The notes below the pieces were generated by a model, which worked only from the letters and a program-made list of their open reading frames with translations, did no database searches and had not been told where the DNA came from. The position numbers and the translations under genes were made by a program. From Gerris lacustris (taxonomy: Eukaryota; Arthropoda; Insecta; Hemiptera; Gerridae): 64,000 nucleotides of DNA. Numbering within the stretch: position 1 is the first letter of the stretch; the number at the start of each line of letters is the position of its first letter. The DNA lies in NCBI GenBank assembly GCA_951217055.1, contig OX578282.1, positions 44,320,329 to 44,384,328 on the forward strand, in the 5' to 3' direction. Of this stretch, positions 32,569-45,645 are shown piece by piece.

Positions 32569-34230
32569 TTAGTATTTTTGCTATAAAAACTAAATGTTAA
32601 AAGCTGGATTTGGATCTTTGACAATTATGAGAGCATTCTTTTTTCTTTTGGATTTTACTATTAAAGTTAATTATGCTATCTTTAAAGCTCTTTTCTTAAA
32701 ATCTATGATATGATTGGCAAGATCATAAATGCTCATCTATTAAGAGTTTCAAGGTGAAATTTAAATCGAAGGCCAAGTTATCTCAAAAACCAAAGGTATA
32801 AGAGACTACTATAAAAGAAACCGTTGGTGCTCTTTCCGAGATTTTACTGCTGCATTTAAGTGTAATGTCGTTTAAAGATTTTATTTAAAATTATAATAAA
32901 ATGTAATGGGCCATGCATATTCTTCTTGTAGGATTTCATCAAATATTTTGATCGGCATTTCTTCAACTTTGCCTTGAAGAAGAATTAGTGAACTGCGTAT
33001 TATTAAGAGTATTATTCCAGGCATGAAAATTAAAAAGGCAATTACTATTCAAGAGAAGGGGGTTGAAAAAATCCACCCTACGACAATGCAAGGCTAAGCA
33101 ATAACTAAGCTACCCAATAATAATAAATCAATTATTGTAATGTTTTATTGCTCTCGTTACGCAATATATTTTAAAGCATCAATTCTTAACAATCCGATAA
33201 TAAGCTCTTACAATGCTTATATCGTAAAAAGTGTTTTGTATACTGCAATCATGTTTCACTTCTTTCTTATTTCACTTATTGATTTTGATTCAAGACCTAC
33301 CTAATTTGTCATTTGTTCATAATCCTAGCCGCCACTGAATTTTAAAAAACCAGAATTACCACTTAAAATGCAAGTGGCATTTCGTTTATTGATGCCGCTG
33401 TTAAGCTATAAATAGTTTCAATTTATTACTTGTACGAGTTGCGACAATGTACGTCTTTATTTTTAATAAAGAGTCAAAACCTGTTCAATTACCTTAAATA
33501 TTGTCACTTAAAATGCAACTGGGATATTTTGTTAAATGATATTTCTGTTAGAAGAAATAAATAGTGGCTATTTATTACATGTTTAAGTGACGACACCGTT
33601 TCACTTATATTTATTGTGCATATTAAATACAAAGTTTAAACCTGTTTTATTTAATAATCTAGTGTTTCGGAACATACAAACAGGTACTAATAATATAATT
33701 TGTTGGGAACTAGCTACTTAAAATGCTTGTTAAGTATAAGAAGATATGTATTTTTTATTACTAATAATTCTTAAGAATATTTAATGTAACTAGTTGTTTT
33801 ACTGGGCTCTTGTATAGTTCTTTCTAAACACATGCAAAATCTGGTTTGTTCAACTTGCGTAGGCCATCTAGTTATTTATTATGGTGAAATATTGTTAACC
33901 AGGAGTTGCAGAAATACGGGATGACCTATAAGTTTAAAGGAATAAATGATTTTAACAGATTCTTATTAAAGAATAAAATAAAATTTATTTTAATTTAATG
34001 GTTTTCATCTCCTGATCATTCTTTGCAATGTCGACCTTGATCACCTTTACAAATTAAATTTAGAATCATCAAATTACATTCAGAGTTTATTTCCATAAAC
34101 TGCGTGTCGAATATTTGCTTCATAAATTAGAAAAAATATTCAAATAGTAAATGAATAAGTCTGCCATATGCCATATAGTGGGGCCTATAGCTTCCATATT
34201 GTCTAATTTATTTCATGTTTCTCCCTTTTT
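32569..34230. other. AT-rich stretch with a degenerate internal repeat
   Basis: ACTTAAAATGCAAGTGG (33359), CACTTAAAATGCAACTGG (33505) and TACTTAAAATGCTTGTTAAG (33715) head loosely similar segments, the first two about 147 bases apart and both running through AATA-GTTT/AAATAG-GGC and TTATTAC-TGT blocks. This is probably an old tandem duplication. No gene recognised. Confidence 0.4.
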
Positions 34231-34860
34231 GCTTCCGAGTTTCCAAAGGATAACGGATGCGTTGTAGGAAGCAGGCATTTTTGAAATCGGAGGTATAAAA
34301 ACCTTTCGTTCTTAAAGACGGTCACAATGCTTCAGTTACCTTCGTTAAGCTCTGAAGCTAATATAATTACTATATAGTCATTAACAATTATTTTTAATTT
34401 CTATATTATTATTTAATCCATTGAATCCTTGTATACGTGACTTACTAGAAGATTCTATTACATAATTTATATGGTAGGTCATAATTAATTCATTGTTGGT
34501 CCCATATAAGTTTCAATCTTCTGCGCCTATTTGTTTCTCTTCAACATGCGCACAGACATACATTTATTTAAACCTATATATCCAAAAGTACTCATCTGAT
34601 TTTTATGAAATTTGGATGGTTTGTCGAAAGAAGACCGCAGATATAGCACCAGATTAATTTCAACCGTCTACGCTTTTTAACTTTTGCTTAATTGATACTT
34701 TAATTCTTGTAAAAAATCGAAACAATTTTGACGTATTAAAAAGACGGGGAAAACAGTTAAATAAATTAGACAATTATGACTTGTAAAAGCATAAAATCAA
34801 TAATGTACGTGATAGGATGCGAGGAAGCTATGTGCTACACTAATTGACAGTCTATTTTTT
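34231..34860 (+). repeat. Dispersed repeat S, copy inside duplication unit 1
   Basis: Head GCTTCCGAGTTTCCAAAGG, then an inverted head-like block GTTACCTTCGTTAAGC at 34337, so the 5' part folds back on itself. It then runs through TGGTAGGTCATAATTA, TTTGTTTCTCTTCAACATGCGC, GAAATTTGGATGGTT and the terminus GCGAGGAAGCTATGTGC / TACACTAATTGACAG. It is close in layout to the copy at 4750-5297. Confidence 0.6.
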
Positions 34861-35124
34861 TATTTCGTATGGTATAGATTGCTAAAAAATAATTTCGTTT
34901 AGCCATGTATGACTGTTTGTACGATGATGTTGCTATTCGACTTTGTACGTTTGTACATAACCACTAATCCAGTGTTAAAATAAAATGACTTGGTCAGCTG
35001 TGACTGATTTTTTACTTAGATGTGTGGTTGGAGCCGGAACTCTCAACGTATGTGGTTAGAAACTTCTTCAAAAATGTTGAAAATCGTGATTATATTAATT
35101 TAGCGATAAAACTATAAATTATTG

Positions 35125-35195
35125 TTAGGTCATCGTACTAGCATTAGCTTGAAGCTACCTGAATGATTAGTTCGAATCCTAGAGGAAAGCCGTGT
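35125..35195 (+). repeat. tRNA-like fragment (possible SINE relic)
   Basis: TACTAGCATTAGCTTGAAGC is loosely A-box-like and AGTTCGAATCCTAGAGG is a good B-box/T-arm, spaced about as in a tRNA. The stems do not all pair, so it is not a working tRNA. A copy lies at about 42264-42334 in duplication unit 2. Confidence 0.3.
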
Positions 35196-35665
35196 CAAGT
35201 AGAAAGTAGATAATGCAAAGTGTTCGATCCCACCGTCCTATAATGCAACACTACGCAAGGAAAGTTAAAGATTTTTTTTGCTAAGTAGTAACTTTTCAAG
35301 TGTTAAAACATGGTAATGAATATAATATATATTGTGATTTCGTCAATCAAGAGTTGTATTACACGTTTACAAGTTAAAAAAAAAAAATCGAAAAAAGAAG
35401 TAGTCAATCGCCGCAATTCGTATGATGATCTATTAAAATAGATCATCAGGTTCATCTATTAAATAGGATCAATCGAAGTGGTAGGAGTAAAATAAATAAA
35501 TAATAAATAAATCTTCCCACGCCCCCCCTCTCTCTTCCCTACACAATTTTATGAGATAATGAAAAAAATAAAATAAACCATTATTACATTGAATAACCAT
35601 TCATTTATTTGTATTAGGTACTATTTTTTTATAACATTACAATTATAAGTTAATCTTATGGCATC

Positions 35666-36086
35666 TTAGGAGATGGATGAGCTTGTATTTTTTTTTACAA
35701 GATTCCCTATTCTTGGATGAGTATTAGAAAGTGCACAACGAAAATCAAGCACAGCAACATCAAGTTTGCCACCATACTTTGTTTTTATTGCAACAAGTGC
35801 TGACAAATCTTTTTTTGCACAAATTAGTGCTTGAAAAAGGTAAATACAATCGAAGTGCTTGCTGTGATATACTGGGGTACACTTTGTAATACTTAACCCA
35901 AAACGATGATTTGTCCAATTTATCAAAATCAGCAGCTGAACCTTTTTTTATTTCTAAAGCTTGTTCTTGAAGTGTTTCGGGTAGGGAATCTATGTTGACA
36001 CTGAAAGGATCCATTGTTAATTTGTAAATGTTGTCATCACATATGTTAGTAATGTATCTGTTGAATTCGTCAGTAAGGTTCTCCAA
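35666..36086 (-). pseudogene. hAT transposase C-terminal region, duplicated copy
   Basis: Second copy of the frameshifted transposase tail, with the same A-run frameshift (near 35810). An extra T in the run near 35697 makes the last frame end in KKNTSSSIS instead of KKIQAHPS, a further break. It lies in a hAT copy lacking its left end, so this copy cannot be mobilised. Confidence 0.85.
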
Positions 36087-36226
36087 CTGGTTTAATATTT
36101 GGATTTTTATATAATCGCATTAGACGTTCGAACGGCAAAGCTATCTCGATCTCGAGGTCCCACGCCCCCCTTGACTTGTCTTCACGCCTCCCTTGGGGGG
36201 CGCGCCCCCCACTTTGGGAACCAATG

Positions 36227-36539
36227 TTCTAACCTGACGATTTTTGTAAAACTTCATATACACCGTCTAAAGTCTAAGGTACAATTGAAACAGGCATGTA
36301 AAATTCCAACTTGCTTATATAGATGTCTTTGTGAAGTGATACATTTTATAATAGTTGTGACAGGAGATGTGTGGTTATGGTTAGTGGAATAGTAAGAATG
36401 CAGGATCCTCACTACTAGACTCTCTACTACTATCATACTCTTTAACTATCAACTCATCATGATTATCTATTTTCTCAATATTCAATACAAATTTATTCTT
36501 ATACGCTCGCTTCAATGATAGAGCCATGCGATGCCTAGT
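36227..36539 (-). repeat. Dispersed repeat X, partial copy in duplication unit 2
   Basis: Repeat of the part of X to the right of the hAT insertion in unit 1 (29088-29400), including one half of the target duplication (TTCTAACC at 36227). Confidence 0.8.
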
Positions 36540-38476
36540 TATGATAAGTTAGAATATCGAAGAATTGTTTCTTTAGAAACCATTTTTGGTTGGGGGGGAG
36601 GGGTAGGGGTAGGAATTTTACTATGCCGTCAGTGAATAATTTTTTTTTTCGAATTTGTTCGGAATATCGGATTTTTCGGATTGTTGGCGTTCGTATTTCC
36701 GGGAATCTACTGTATATTCTTAATTAATCAATCACAACAAAAATGTATCCACAAAAGTTCAGCTATTCACTAATTGAAGTACAAGTAATTAGCTACTACA
36801 CTTATAATTCTTAATATATTTTGTACTACACTACGACTACGCTTCTTGTTGTGTTCTGCACCAAAGATTCATCTAAATACTTATTAATACATTAAATAGA
36901 CGTGTAAAGAATTAACGACCAACAACAATCGGAATTAATGACAAACAACATTCGGAATTAATGACAAACAATAATCGTTGAGAAGGTAAAAAATAATTGT
37001 TTATTATCAAACCAGTTCACATTGAACCTGTCGATATTGACTTATTAATGTTATTATTAAAGAAGGATAGTAAAACAGATAAAAAATAAGTCTGCTGCCG
37101 GAATCATCACCGGAATCAATCTCTGCTTTCAATCCTTTTATTAAAGATCGATCATGAAATGTCCAATTAAAACCACCACTGCACTGATTATCAATTAAAA
37201 TAAATTGGTCAATTAGAATTTCAAATTTAATTAAGAGCCACTTCAATTAGTAACTAGAAATGATATTTTATTCTATAAGCTTCTTGTAATTAAATTTAAT
37301 TTAATAAAAATAAATAAATAAAATAAAAACTTATTGAAAAAGAAAAGAAAACAGCAAAACATAAATTAAAGTTATCAAAGAAAAAAGAAATATTATATAT
37401 ATATTTAATGATGAGAATAAAAAAAGTTAAGTTTAAGAAAAAAGTTATTTGAAACTTGTTTTGAAAAAGGATTTAATTTTTTACTATTTCCAACACTTTA
37501 TTGTTCAATTCTTTTCTTTACTTTTTTCAGATACAAATATTTTATAACATTGATTTTGAAACTTTTTACTTTAGCAAAGAATCAGTGTTGATAAAAAAAC
37601 ATTTAAGTTACCTCAATTTTTTCCTTTACAATCCAGAATTGTAAATCTCATTTGAAAAACACAAACTTTTTATAGTCCTAGTTTAAATTTTATAAAGCTT
37701 TAAACAGATTTGTGGTGTTTTTTTTTTTTTACAGATTTGGGTTTGTTACTATTTTAAAGTAAACAATAAAATATAAAACACTTTAGAGTTGTAAAATTAT
37801 TTTATTTGAAGTATTCTTTTAGTATATAGTTATTGTTTTGTTGACTTAGCAATCCGGATTTTGTTTTTATGTATGCTTATACATTATTTATTCTATTCTT
37901 CGGCAAAACTGTTTTTTGGTTTATAAAAGTGCATTCTTTTTTCCAGAGAATGTACTAAAGTGCATCGGGGTTTAAGTGCTTTCTCAAGATCTTTCTCAAG
38001 TCTTGATTACTGTTAAGAGTTTTTTTATTATTTTTTAAACTGGTTTTATGTCATCAGCTTGTTTTTATTTTTTTTATATTAAGTTTTCTTTAAAGTTTTT
38101 TTTTCTTCAAAGTTTCTTTAAGAAGTGTTATGCATAATTGATATTTATTAGTTAAGATTTGTAAAAACATAAACTTTTACATTTATAAATGTATTTTATG
38201 AAAATATTTATAAAATATTTTGGTCTATTGATTATTTTATGCGTCGATTTGTTTTCATCTCATTTCTATATACATTTATTGCAAATCCTATAAGCATAAA
38301 TCCTACAATGCAAATGGGATAGCTCATATACTGCTGATTGGAGTTAAACATTATTTGGAAAGATAGTTTGGTTACATAGATAAGCTAATCGGATTTTTAA
38401 ATAAAAGTGTAATACAGTTTTGCTGCTTTTAGAATAAAAAGAATTTTACAATTTTTATTTAAGCTTTATACATTTA
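36540..38476. other. AT-rich stretch, copy of 29401-31337
   Basis: Same content as the matching stretch in unit 1: a G-rich run near 36588-36608 and three 23-base units at 36911-36979. No gene. Confidence 0.5.
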
Positions 38477-39707
38477 CTAGCTTTCACCCCGCGCTCCGCG
38501 CGGGGCTCATGCTAGGTATTGGTGGCTGTTTCCTAAAAGCATGTAGGCCTAGCAATTTAATTAAATTCCTAAATAGTTTTATTTCCAAAGCCTTTTAAGG
38601 ATAAAATCAGGACTATATTACACATCATTAATTCAATTGGTAAGAATATAATACTCCCCAAATCGTAGTTTGGAGTCTATCTATATATTTAAAAAATAGC
38701 CAGTAGAAACAATGTAGTATAGTAATAACTAACAATGCTAAAAAAAAGGTATAACAAATAAGAAAATAAACGTAGACAAAACCAATTAGACTGGGAAGTG
38801 ATTGAACAATCATCAACCATGATAGTGCATTAATTGAATTACCAGTCTCTTCTCTCAATACGACTGTTGCACCAGTAAATATTTAATAATTCTAATAATG
38901 AAATAATAAATACTCGATTTTTCGAGCAGTAGTGTTAGGTTTAAGCACCCCAATCAAAAATTAAATCGGTCAACAATTGCGGACGCCATAAGAGCTCAAA
39001 GTCAATTTTTTTTTTACAAAAAATTAAATTTAGCTCTATTTAAGGTAGAAACGATAAAGGTACGACAAAAAGTCATAGGTCCAAAGTTGTAGATCTTTTA
39101 AAATTAGTTACAGCTGGCGCAATCAGTTTGTCGATACGATTTACCATTTAGCCACAATAAGCCTCCAAAAAAGCTTCAAAGTGCGTCCGCCATCTTTAAT
39201 TTTTTAAGGGGGGTAAACATATATTTTTTTTTTAACTTTTCGGATTTATCCAGTCAGTTTGGGCCAATTTCCGACCTAACGCAAAAAACCGCGAGTCTCT
39301 AGGTGGTCTAGAAGTACCCAAACATTTTGATTAGCGAGTCTGTGGGGTTTGTTTACGCGGTTGGTCAACCTAATTTTTTTTAGGTTATTTTTTATACATT
39401 TTTTTTAAAAATGTATTTTTTAAAAAATAACTTTGGTTCTACTCAATATTTTTAGATTAAACCAAGCCTACAAATTGCGCAACATGTTTGCGCACACTCC
39501 TGAAAAAAAATTAATCGATGTCATTTAGCCAGTTTTGCGCCTATAAAGTCTGACTGGGGCGACAGACATACATATATCCCACATACACGAAAAAAGTTAA
39601 GGCCAGATTCGGTTTTCGGAATGTGTAAAATGAAAAAGTATCAAAAAAATTTCAATTCTGACCAATGTACAGACAAAACTTTAATTTTATATACATATAT
39701 ATATAGA
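38477..39707 (-). mobile_element. Non-autonomous Helitron, duplicated copy
   Basis: Same element as at 31338-32568, copied with the segmental duplication and not by its own movement, because its flanks are also the same. It ends CTAG next to the GC-rich hairpin at 38477-38505 and starts TCTATATATA at 39707, minus strand. Confidence 0.82.
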
Positions 39708-41369
39708 TTAGTATTTTTGCTATAAAAACTAAATGTTAAAAGCTGGATTTGGATCTTTGACAATTATGAGAGCATTCTTTTTTCTTTTGGATTTTACTAT
39801 TAAAGTTAATTATGCTATCTTTAAAGCTCTTTTCTTAAAATCTATGATATGATTGGCAAGATCATAAATGCTCATCTATTAAGAGTTTCAAGGTGAAATT
39901 TAAATCGAAGGCCAAGTTATCTCAAAAACCAAAGGTATAAGAGACTACTATAAAAGAAACCGTTGGTGCTCTTTCCGAGATTTTACTGCTGCATTTAAGT
40001 GTAATGTCGTTTAAAGATTTTATTTAAAATTATAATAAAATGTAATGGGCCATGCATATTCTTCTTGTAGGATTTCATCAAATATTTTGATCGGCATTTC
40101 TTCAACTTTGCCTTGAAGAAGAATTAGTGAACTGCGTATTATTAAGAGTATTATTCCAGGCATGAAAATTAAAAAGGCAATTACTATTCAAGAGAAGGGG
40201 GTTGAAAAAATCCACCCTACGACAATGCAAGGCTAAGCAATAACTAAGCTACCCAATAATAATAAATCAATTATTGTAATGTTTTATTGCTCTCGTTACG
40301 CAATATATTTTAAAGCATCAATTCTTAACAATCCGATAATAAGCTCTTACAATGCTTATATCGTAAAAAGTGTTTTGTATACTGCAATCATGTTTCACTT
40401 CTTTCTTATTTCACTTATTGATTTTGATTCAAGACCTACCTAATTTGTCATTTGTTCATAATCCTAGCCGCCACTGAATTTTAAAAAACCAGAATTACCA
40501 CTTAAAATGCAAGTGGCATTTCGTTTATTGATGCCGCTGTTAAGCTATAAATAGTTTCAATTTATTACTTGTACGAGTTGCGACAATGTACGTCTTTATT
40601 TTTAATAAAGAGTCAAAACCTGTTCAATTACCTTAAATATTGTCACTTAAAATGCAACTGGGATATTTTGTTAAATGATATTTCTGTTAGAAGAAATAAA
40701 TAGTGGCTATTTATTACATGTTTAAGTGACGACACCGTTTCACTTATATTTATTGTGCATATTAAATACAAAGTTTAAACCTGTTTTATTTAATAATCTA
40801 GTGTTTCGGAACATACAAACAGGTACTAATAATATAATTTGTTGGGAACTAGCTACTTAAAATGCTTGTTAAGTATAAGAAGATATGTATTTTTTATTAC
40901 TAATAATTCTTAAGAATATTTAATGTAACTAGTTGTTTTACTGGGCTCTTGTATAGTTCTTTCTAAACACATGCAAAATCTGGTTTGTTCAACTTGCGTA
41001 GGCCATCTAGTTATTTATTATGGTGAAATATTGTTAACCAGGAGTTGCAGAAATACGGGATGACCTATAAGTTTAAAGGAATAAATGATTTTAACAGATT
41101 CTTATTAAAGAATAAAATAAAATTTATTTTAATTTAATGGTTTTCATCTCCTGATCATTCTTTGCAATGTCGACCTTGATCACCTTTACAAATTAAATTT
41201 AGAATCATCAAATTACATTCAGAGTTTATTTCCATAAACTGCGTGTCGAATATTTGCTTCATAAATTAGAAAAAATATTCAAATAGTAAATGAATAAGTC
41301 TGCCATATGCCATATAGTGGGGCCTATAGCTTCCATATTGTCTAATTTATTTCATGTTTCTCCCTTTTT

Positions 41370-41999
41370 GCTTCCGAGTTTCCAAAGGATAACGGATGCG
41401 TTGTAGGAAGCAGGCATTTTTGAAATCGGAGGTATAAAAACCTTTCGTTCTTAAAGACGGTCACAATGCTTCAGTTACCTTCGTTAAGCTCTGAAGCTAA
41501 TATAATTACTATATAGTCATTAACAATTATTTTTAATTTCTATATTATTATTTAATCCATTGAATCCTTGTATACGTGACTTACTAGAAGATTCTATTAC
41601 ATAATTTATATGGTAGGTCATAATTAATTCATTGTTGGTCCCATATAAGTTTCAATCTTCTGCGCCTATTTGTTTCTCTTCAACATGCGCACAGACATAC
41701 ATTTATTTAAACCTATATATCCAAAAGTACTCATCTGATTTTTATGAAATTTGGATGGTTTGTCGAAAGAAGACCGCAGATATAGCACCAGATTAATTTC
41801 AACCGTCTACGCTTTTTAACTTTTGCTTAATTGATACTTTAATTCTTGTAAAAAATCGAAACAATTTTGACGTATTAAAAAGACGGGGAAAACAGTTAAA
41901 TAAATTAGACAATTATGACTTGTAAAAGCATAAAATCAATAATGTACGTGATAGGATGCGAGGAAGCTATGTGCTACACTAATTGACAGTCTATTTTTT
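41370..41999 (+). repeat. Dispersed repeat S, copy inside duplication unit 2
   Basis: Copy of 34231-34860 carried by the duplication; no independent insertion is implied. Confidence 0.6.
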
Positions 42000-42629
42000 T
42001 ATTTCGTATGGTATAGATTGCTAAAAAATAATTTCGTTTAGCCATGTATGACTGTTTGTACGATGATGTTGCTATTCGACTTTGTACGTTTGTACATAAC
42101 CACTAATCCAGTGTTAAAATAAAATGACTTGGTCAGCTGTGACTGATTTTTTACTTAGATGTGTGGTTGGAGCCGGAACTCTCAACGTATGTGGTTAGAA
42201 ACTTCTTCAAAAATGTTGAAAATCGTGATTATATTAATTTAGCGATAAAACTATAAATTATTGTTAGGTCATCGTACTAGCATTAGCTTGAAGCTACCTG
42301 AATGATTAGTTCGAATCCTAGAGGAAAGCCGTGTCAAGTAGAAAGTAGATAATGCAAAGTGTTCGATCCCACCGTCCTATAATGCAACACTACGCAAGGA
42401 AAGTTAAAGATTTTTTTTGCTAAGTAGTAACTTTTCAAGTGTTAAAACATGGTAATGAATATAATATATATTGTGATTTCGTCAATCAAGAGTTGTATTA
42501 CACGTTTACAAGTTAAAAAAAAAAAATCGAAAAAAGAAGTAGTCAATCGCCGCAATTCGTATGATGATCTATTAAAATAGATCATCAGGTTCATCTATTA
42601 AATAGGATCAATCGAAGTGGTAGGAGTAA

Positions 42630-43532
42630 GTAAATTCGTTGTTTTAAATTTGTTACAGCTCAATAACGAGAGTTCTTCCTGCTAAACTTTTACTTTGGAA
42701 TCCGCTTAACTAAAGTAAAATGTTTTTCAAAGAACCCTAGATCTATACTATAACATTTAGGCTTATTTTTCCGCTTTCATTTGTTCCTTTTCCATTGTGT
42801 CAACCATGGCAATGAAGTTGAATAGGAAGAGAGGGTTTGCAGTAACTGACATCTCCTTTAAGATTGCCGATTGGCTACACTGCGGTTTTTTCTTTCATTT
42901 TCTCATCCCATTCCTTTCTCTTCATTTTATTTTTTTTTTCTTCTTGTGTATGAAGATAAAATTGCTTTTTACCTACTTCTTGTCCCGTACGCAGGGAAAA
43001 GTTATTCCGTTTTTCAACCTATTTTTTTCGAACGTTAAAAAAATATAAAATGAACTGCTCTTAGGAAAAAATCCAAAGAGGGATTTACAGTGACTGCCTA
43101 TTTGGTATTAGAACCGAGTTATTCTTTTGTTATTTAACAGTTTGGATTAGATGCTTTGCAAAACTACCCGTAAAGAAAAGAGTTTTCTTACCAGCAAATT
43201 GCATTTTATTCCATCCCATTACTCTCCAATTTTTTCCTGCATTTCAATAAAATACTACTATCGTTACTGATGAATCGATTAGACTAGGTAATCCTTTAGG
43301 CTGGTCATCCACTGGAAGCGTGAACGCGTGACGACGAGCGTCGCTCAACACAGGCGGCTATGCTTGTAGTTTGGAGTAGTAGTTTTGCTATATCGCAATG
43401 TATTTCCTTCAATCATCAATGAAATCAAAAGTTGTATATTCCAATTTCAAATTAGTGAGGATTTACTCATTTATTCTTATTGTATCATCCGCTTTTGGAA
43501 AATGTTCATTATTTATTAAATAAATCCAATAT
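42630..43532. other. Non-coding stretch
   Basis: The original right flank of the duplicated block. An 83-codon plus-strand frame (42797-43048) is mostly Phe, Leu and Ile from T-rich sequence and is not convincing. No repeat recognised. Confidence 0.45.
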
Positions 43533-44203
43533 ACTAGGCATCGCGTGGCTCTATCATTGAAGCGAGCGTATAGTAATAAATATGTATTGAATATTGAAAA
43601 AAAAGATTATTGTGAATCATGATGAGTTGATAGATAATGGGTCTGGTAGTAGTGCAGCGGCTAGTAGTAAGGGAACCACCCCGCATTCTTACTATTCTTC
43701 TAACCACACATCTCTATTTCAATATTTATAATTTGTATCTCTTTGCTACAAACAAACTACTGCATGTATCAAATTGAAATTTTGCATACCTGTTTCAATT
43801 GTGCATTAGATGGTGTATATGAAGTTTTATTAAAATCGTTTCGTTAGAACGTAAGATATCGGTAAAAAGGTTGTTTTCTCTATTATAAACGTTTAGGTCC
43901 GCTTTAATAGTTTTAGCGATCTTTATTAAGTCATAGCGGTGTCGCTGTTGCTTTTAGTTAAAAATGTTATTTGAAAAAAATGTTCGTCTCATCGAGTAGA
44001 TGATGATAGAATCTTTTCCCGTCCTGAAATTCCAATTTAATTTTTGTACCTCTCGTTTACGCGAGCGTTGCGAGCGAACTCATGGACGGATCACGCTGTC
44101 CAACGAACTTAGCCTGAGTATTAGTAAGAGGAACATGTATACCAAATTTCAACTAAATCGGTCAACTTTTACTCAAGTTATCGTCACACGCGTAAACGTT
44201 ACT

Positions 44204-44263
<60 letters not shown>

Positions 44264-44311
44264 CGGAGCATATTTCGTTGAATGTAGGAAGCTCGCTACG
44301 CTCGCTTCAAT
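43533..44311 (+). repeat. Dispersed repeat X, copy 2 (empty hAT site)
   Basis: Starts ACTAGGCATCGCGTGGC. ATTGAAGCGAGCGTA (43556-43570) is exactly complementary to TACGCTCGCTTCAAT (44297-44311), giving 15-base inverted ends. Inside is a (GACA)n array. At 43842-43849 CGTTAGAA followed by CGTAAGATATC is the unoccupied equivalent of the hAT target in copy 1. No protein is encoded. The inverted ends suggest a non-autonomous DNA transposon, but the similarity to copy 1 runs 23 bases past the left inverted end, so the true border is uncertain. Confidence 0.72.
44204..44262. repeat. (GACA)n microsatellite
   Basis: About 14 uninterrupted GACA/ACAG units within repeat X. The open frames across it encode repeated Asp-Arg-Gln-Thr or Cys-Leu-Ser-Val and are artefacts. 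A shortened version (CTGTCTGTCTGTC, 28150-28163) marks the same place in X copy 1, so the array has expanded here. Confidence 0.96.
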
Positions 44312-45640
44312 TAAGCAATAGGTTATGAACCTCTGAATATGGTTACCAGGCTTTCGTGCATGCAATAACAATCAAATAATAGATATTGATATCAATTCGC
44401 GGAAAATTGATTAATACATAATCAGAAACCATTTTCAGTTGATGATAATAACCACAACTTGAGTGTTTGAAGTACGTCTGAATTCAAGACATAATCTATT
44501 GGTATTGGCAATATTCTGATTATTTTTACTCTTGGGTCTTTACTCATTACTAAGTTTAGCAAAATCTTGGTATAACGACTAATTTTATTTTATGTACTGG
44601 CGCAAAAATGCTTTTTAACCAATAAAAAAAGACTATTCAGCTTTTAAAATCCATAATCATATAAATTCATAAAATAAATAATGATAATAAAATAATTATT
44701 TACTAACAAATTTGAGTGCTTGCTTATGAATTCAAAATAAATAAATTACTGAATAACAGATGCTTATGATAGAAGTTTATTAAAAATTCGTATTATCCTG
44801 TGCTGTTTTTAGTTATTTAGAGAAACATTTAGCAACTTATTCATTGTGCACGGTTTCTAGTTCTTTAGTTCTGATTTAGGCCGCTAGGCTGTATCACTTT
44901 TATTACTCACATAAATTATAGACCATATAAGAACTGTTCTTTTACCTTAGAATTTTAGAAGCAAACAGGATTTTCTTTTTGTTTGACGTTCATACATTAT
45001 TATAAGTTATAATCTTGAAGTAGTTCTTCCGTAAGACTTTGTCGCCCTTATCCATTTCCAATGCATTGTCACTTTTTTCTCGTTTTGATATTAAAATGGT
45101 CTTTTGTTTCTTACTGCTGCTGGGTATTTCTTATATCTTTTGTTGCCTCTTCCTAGCCATTTCTTTCCTTCCAGCTACTTTCTGCAATTGCCTAGAAATC
45201 TCTAGAGAATTGATTACTTAGATGTTTCGTTAAATAAATATTTCCTCTTTTATTTATGCTCTGTGACGATGGTGAAAATGTTTGGCTTAGATGTCTGTTT
45301 AAATTAATGTCTTTTATCCAGCATACATAAGGTACTTGTGGACCGTATTGAGAATAGATTATTTTGCCGTATCTTTAGTTGAATGTATTGTGTGTGATTA
45401 ATAATAATAATCTATCATCGTGATAGATTATAATAAAAGTGGCTCTTTCTGCTGGCTCTAGATCGTACTTGATAAGAACCGTTACTCAAATTTGAATAAC
45501 TTTTTATTATTAATTGTTGATATTTACAACTGCAATTTAATAAATATATCGTCAACTGTTAAGATAGCTTTATTTAATTACATTAAAAGTATTAATTCCG
45601 CACAATAATCTTACTTACTAGCCAGCGCCGACTGTTGCCT
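44312..45640. other. AT-rich non-coding stretch
   Basis: No gene or repeat recognised. Confidence 0.45.
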
Positions 45641-45645
45641 GTTAT

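Larger units (their letters stand above)
28368..35490. repeat. 7.12-kb tandem segmental duplication, copy 1
   Basis: The block from AATAAATCTTCCC (28368) to GTGGTAGGAGTAA (35490) recurs at 35506-42629 with a constant offset of 7,138-7,139 bases. Differences seen by eye are few: one extra T in a T-run (near 28555 versus 35697), G30579/T37718 and A31177/G38316. The left border lies 44 bases inside the hAT element. The 15 bases between the copies are simple AATAAATAAATAATA. It contains the hAT remainder, most of X copy 1, a Helitron and an S copy. Confidence 0.95.
35506..42629. repeat. 7.12-kb tandem segmental duplication, copy 2
   Basis: Head-to-tail repeat of 28368-35490, almost identical. 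It begins inside the hAT element, so that element's left 44 bases and its left target duplication are absent here. It ends GTAGGAGTAA at 42629 and then continues into unique sequence (GTAAATTCGTTG), which must be the original right neighbour. Such low divergence means either a very recent duplication or an assembly that kept two haplotypes in series. Confidence 0.95.

Noticed and set aside
38628..38858. Conserved 76-codon frame present in both duplication copies
   Set aside because: Its conservation only reflects the recent duplication; it lies in the non-coding interior of the Helitron and matches nothing known.
44000..44281. 93-codon open frame with repeated Asp-Arg-Gln-Thr
   Set aside because: It is an artefact of the (GACA)n microsatellite inside repeat X.
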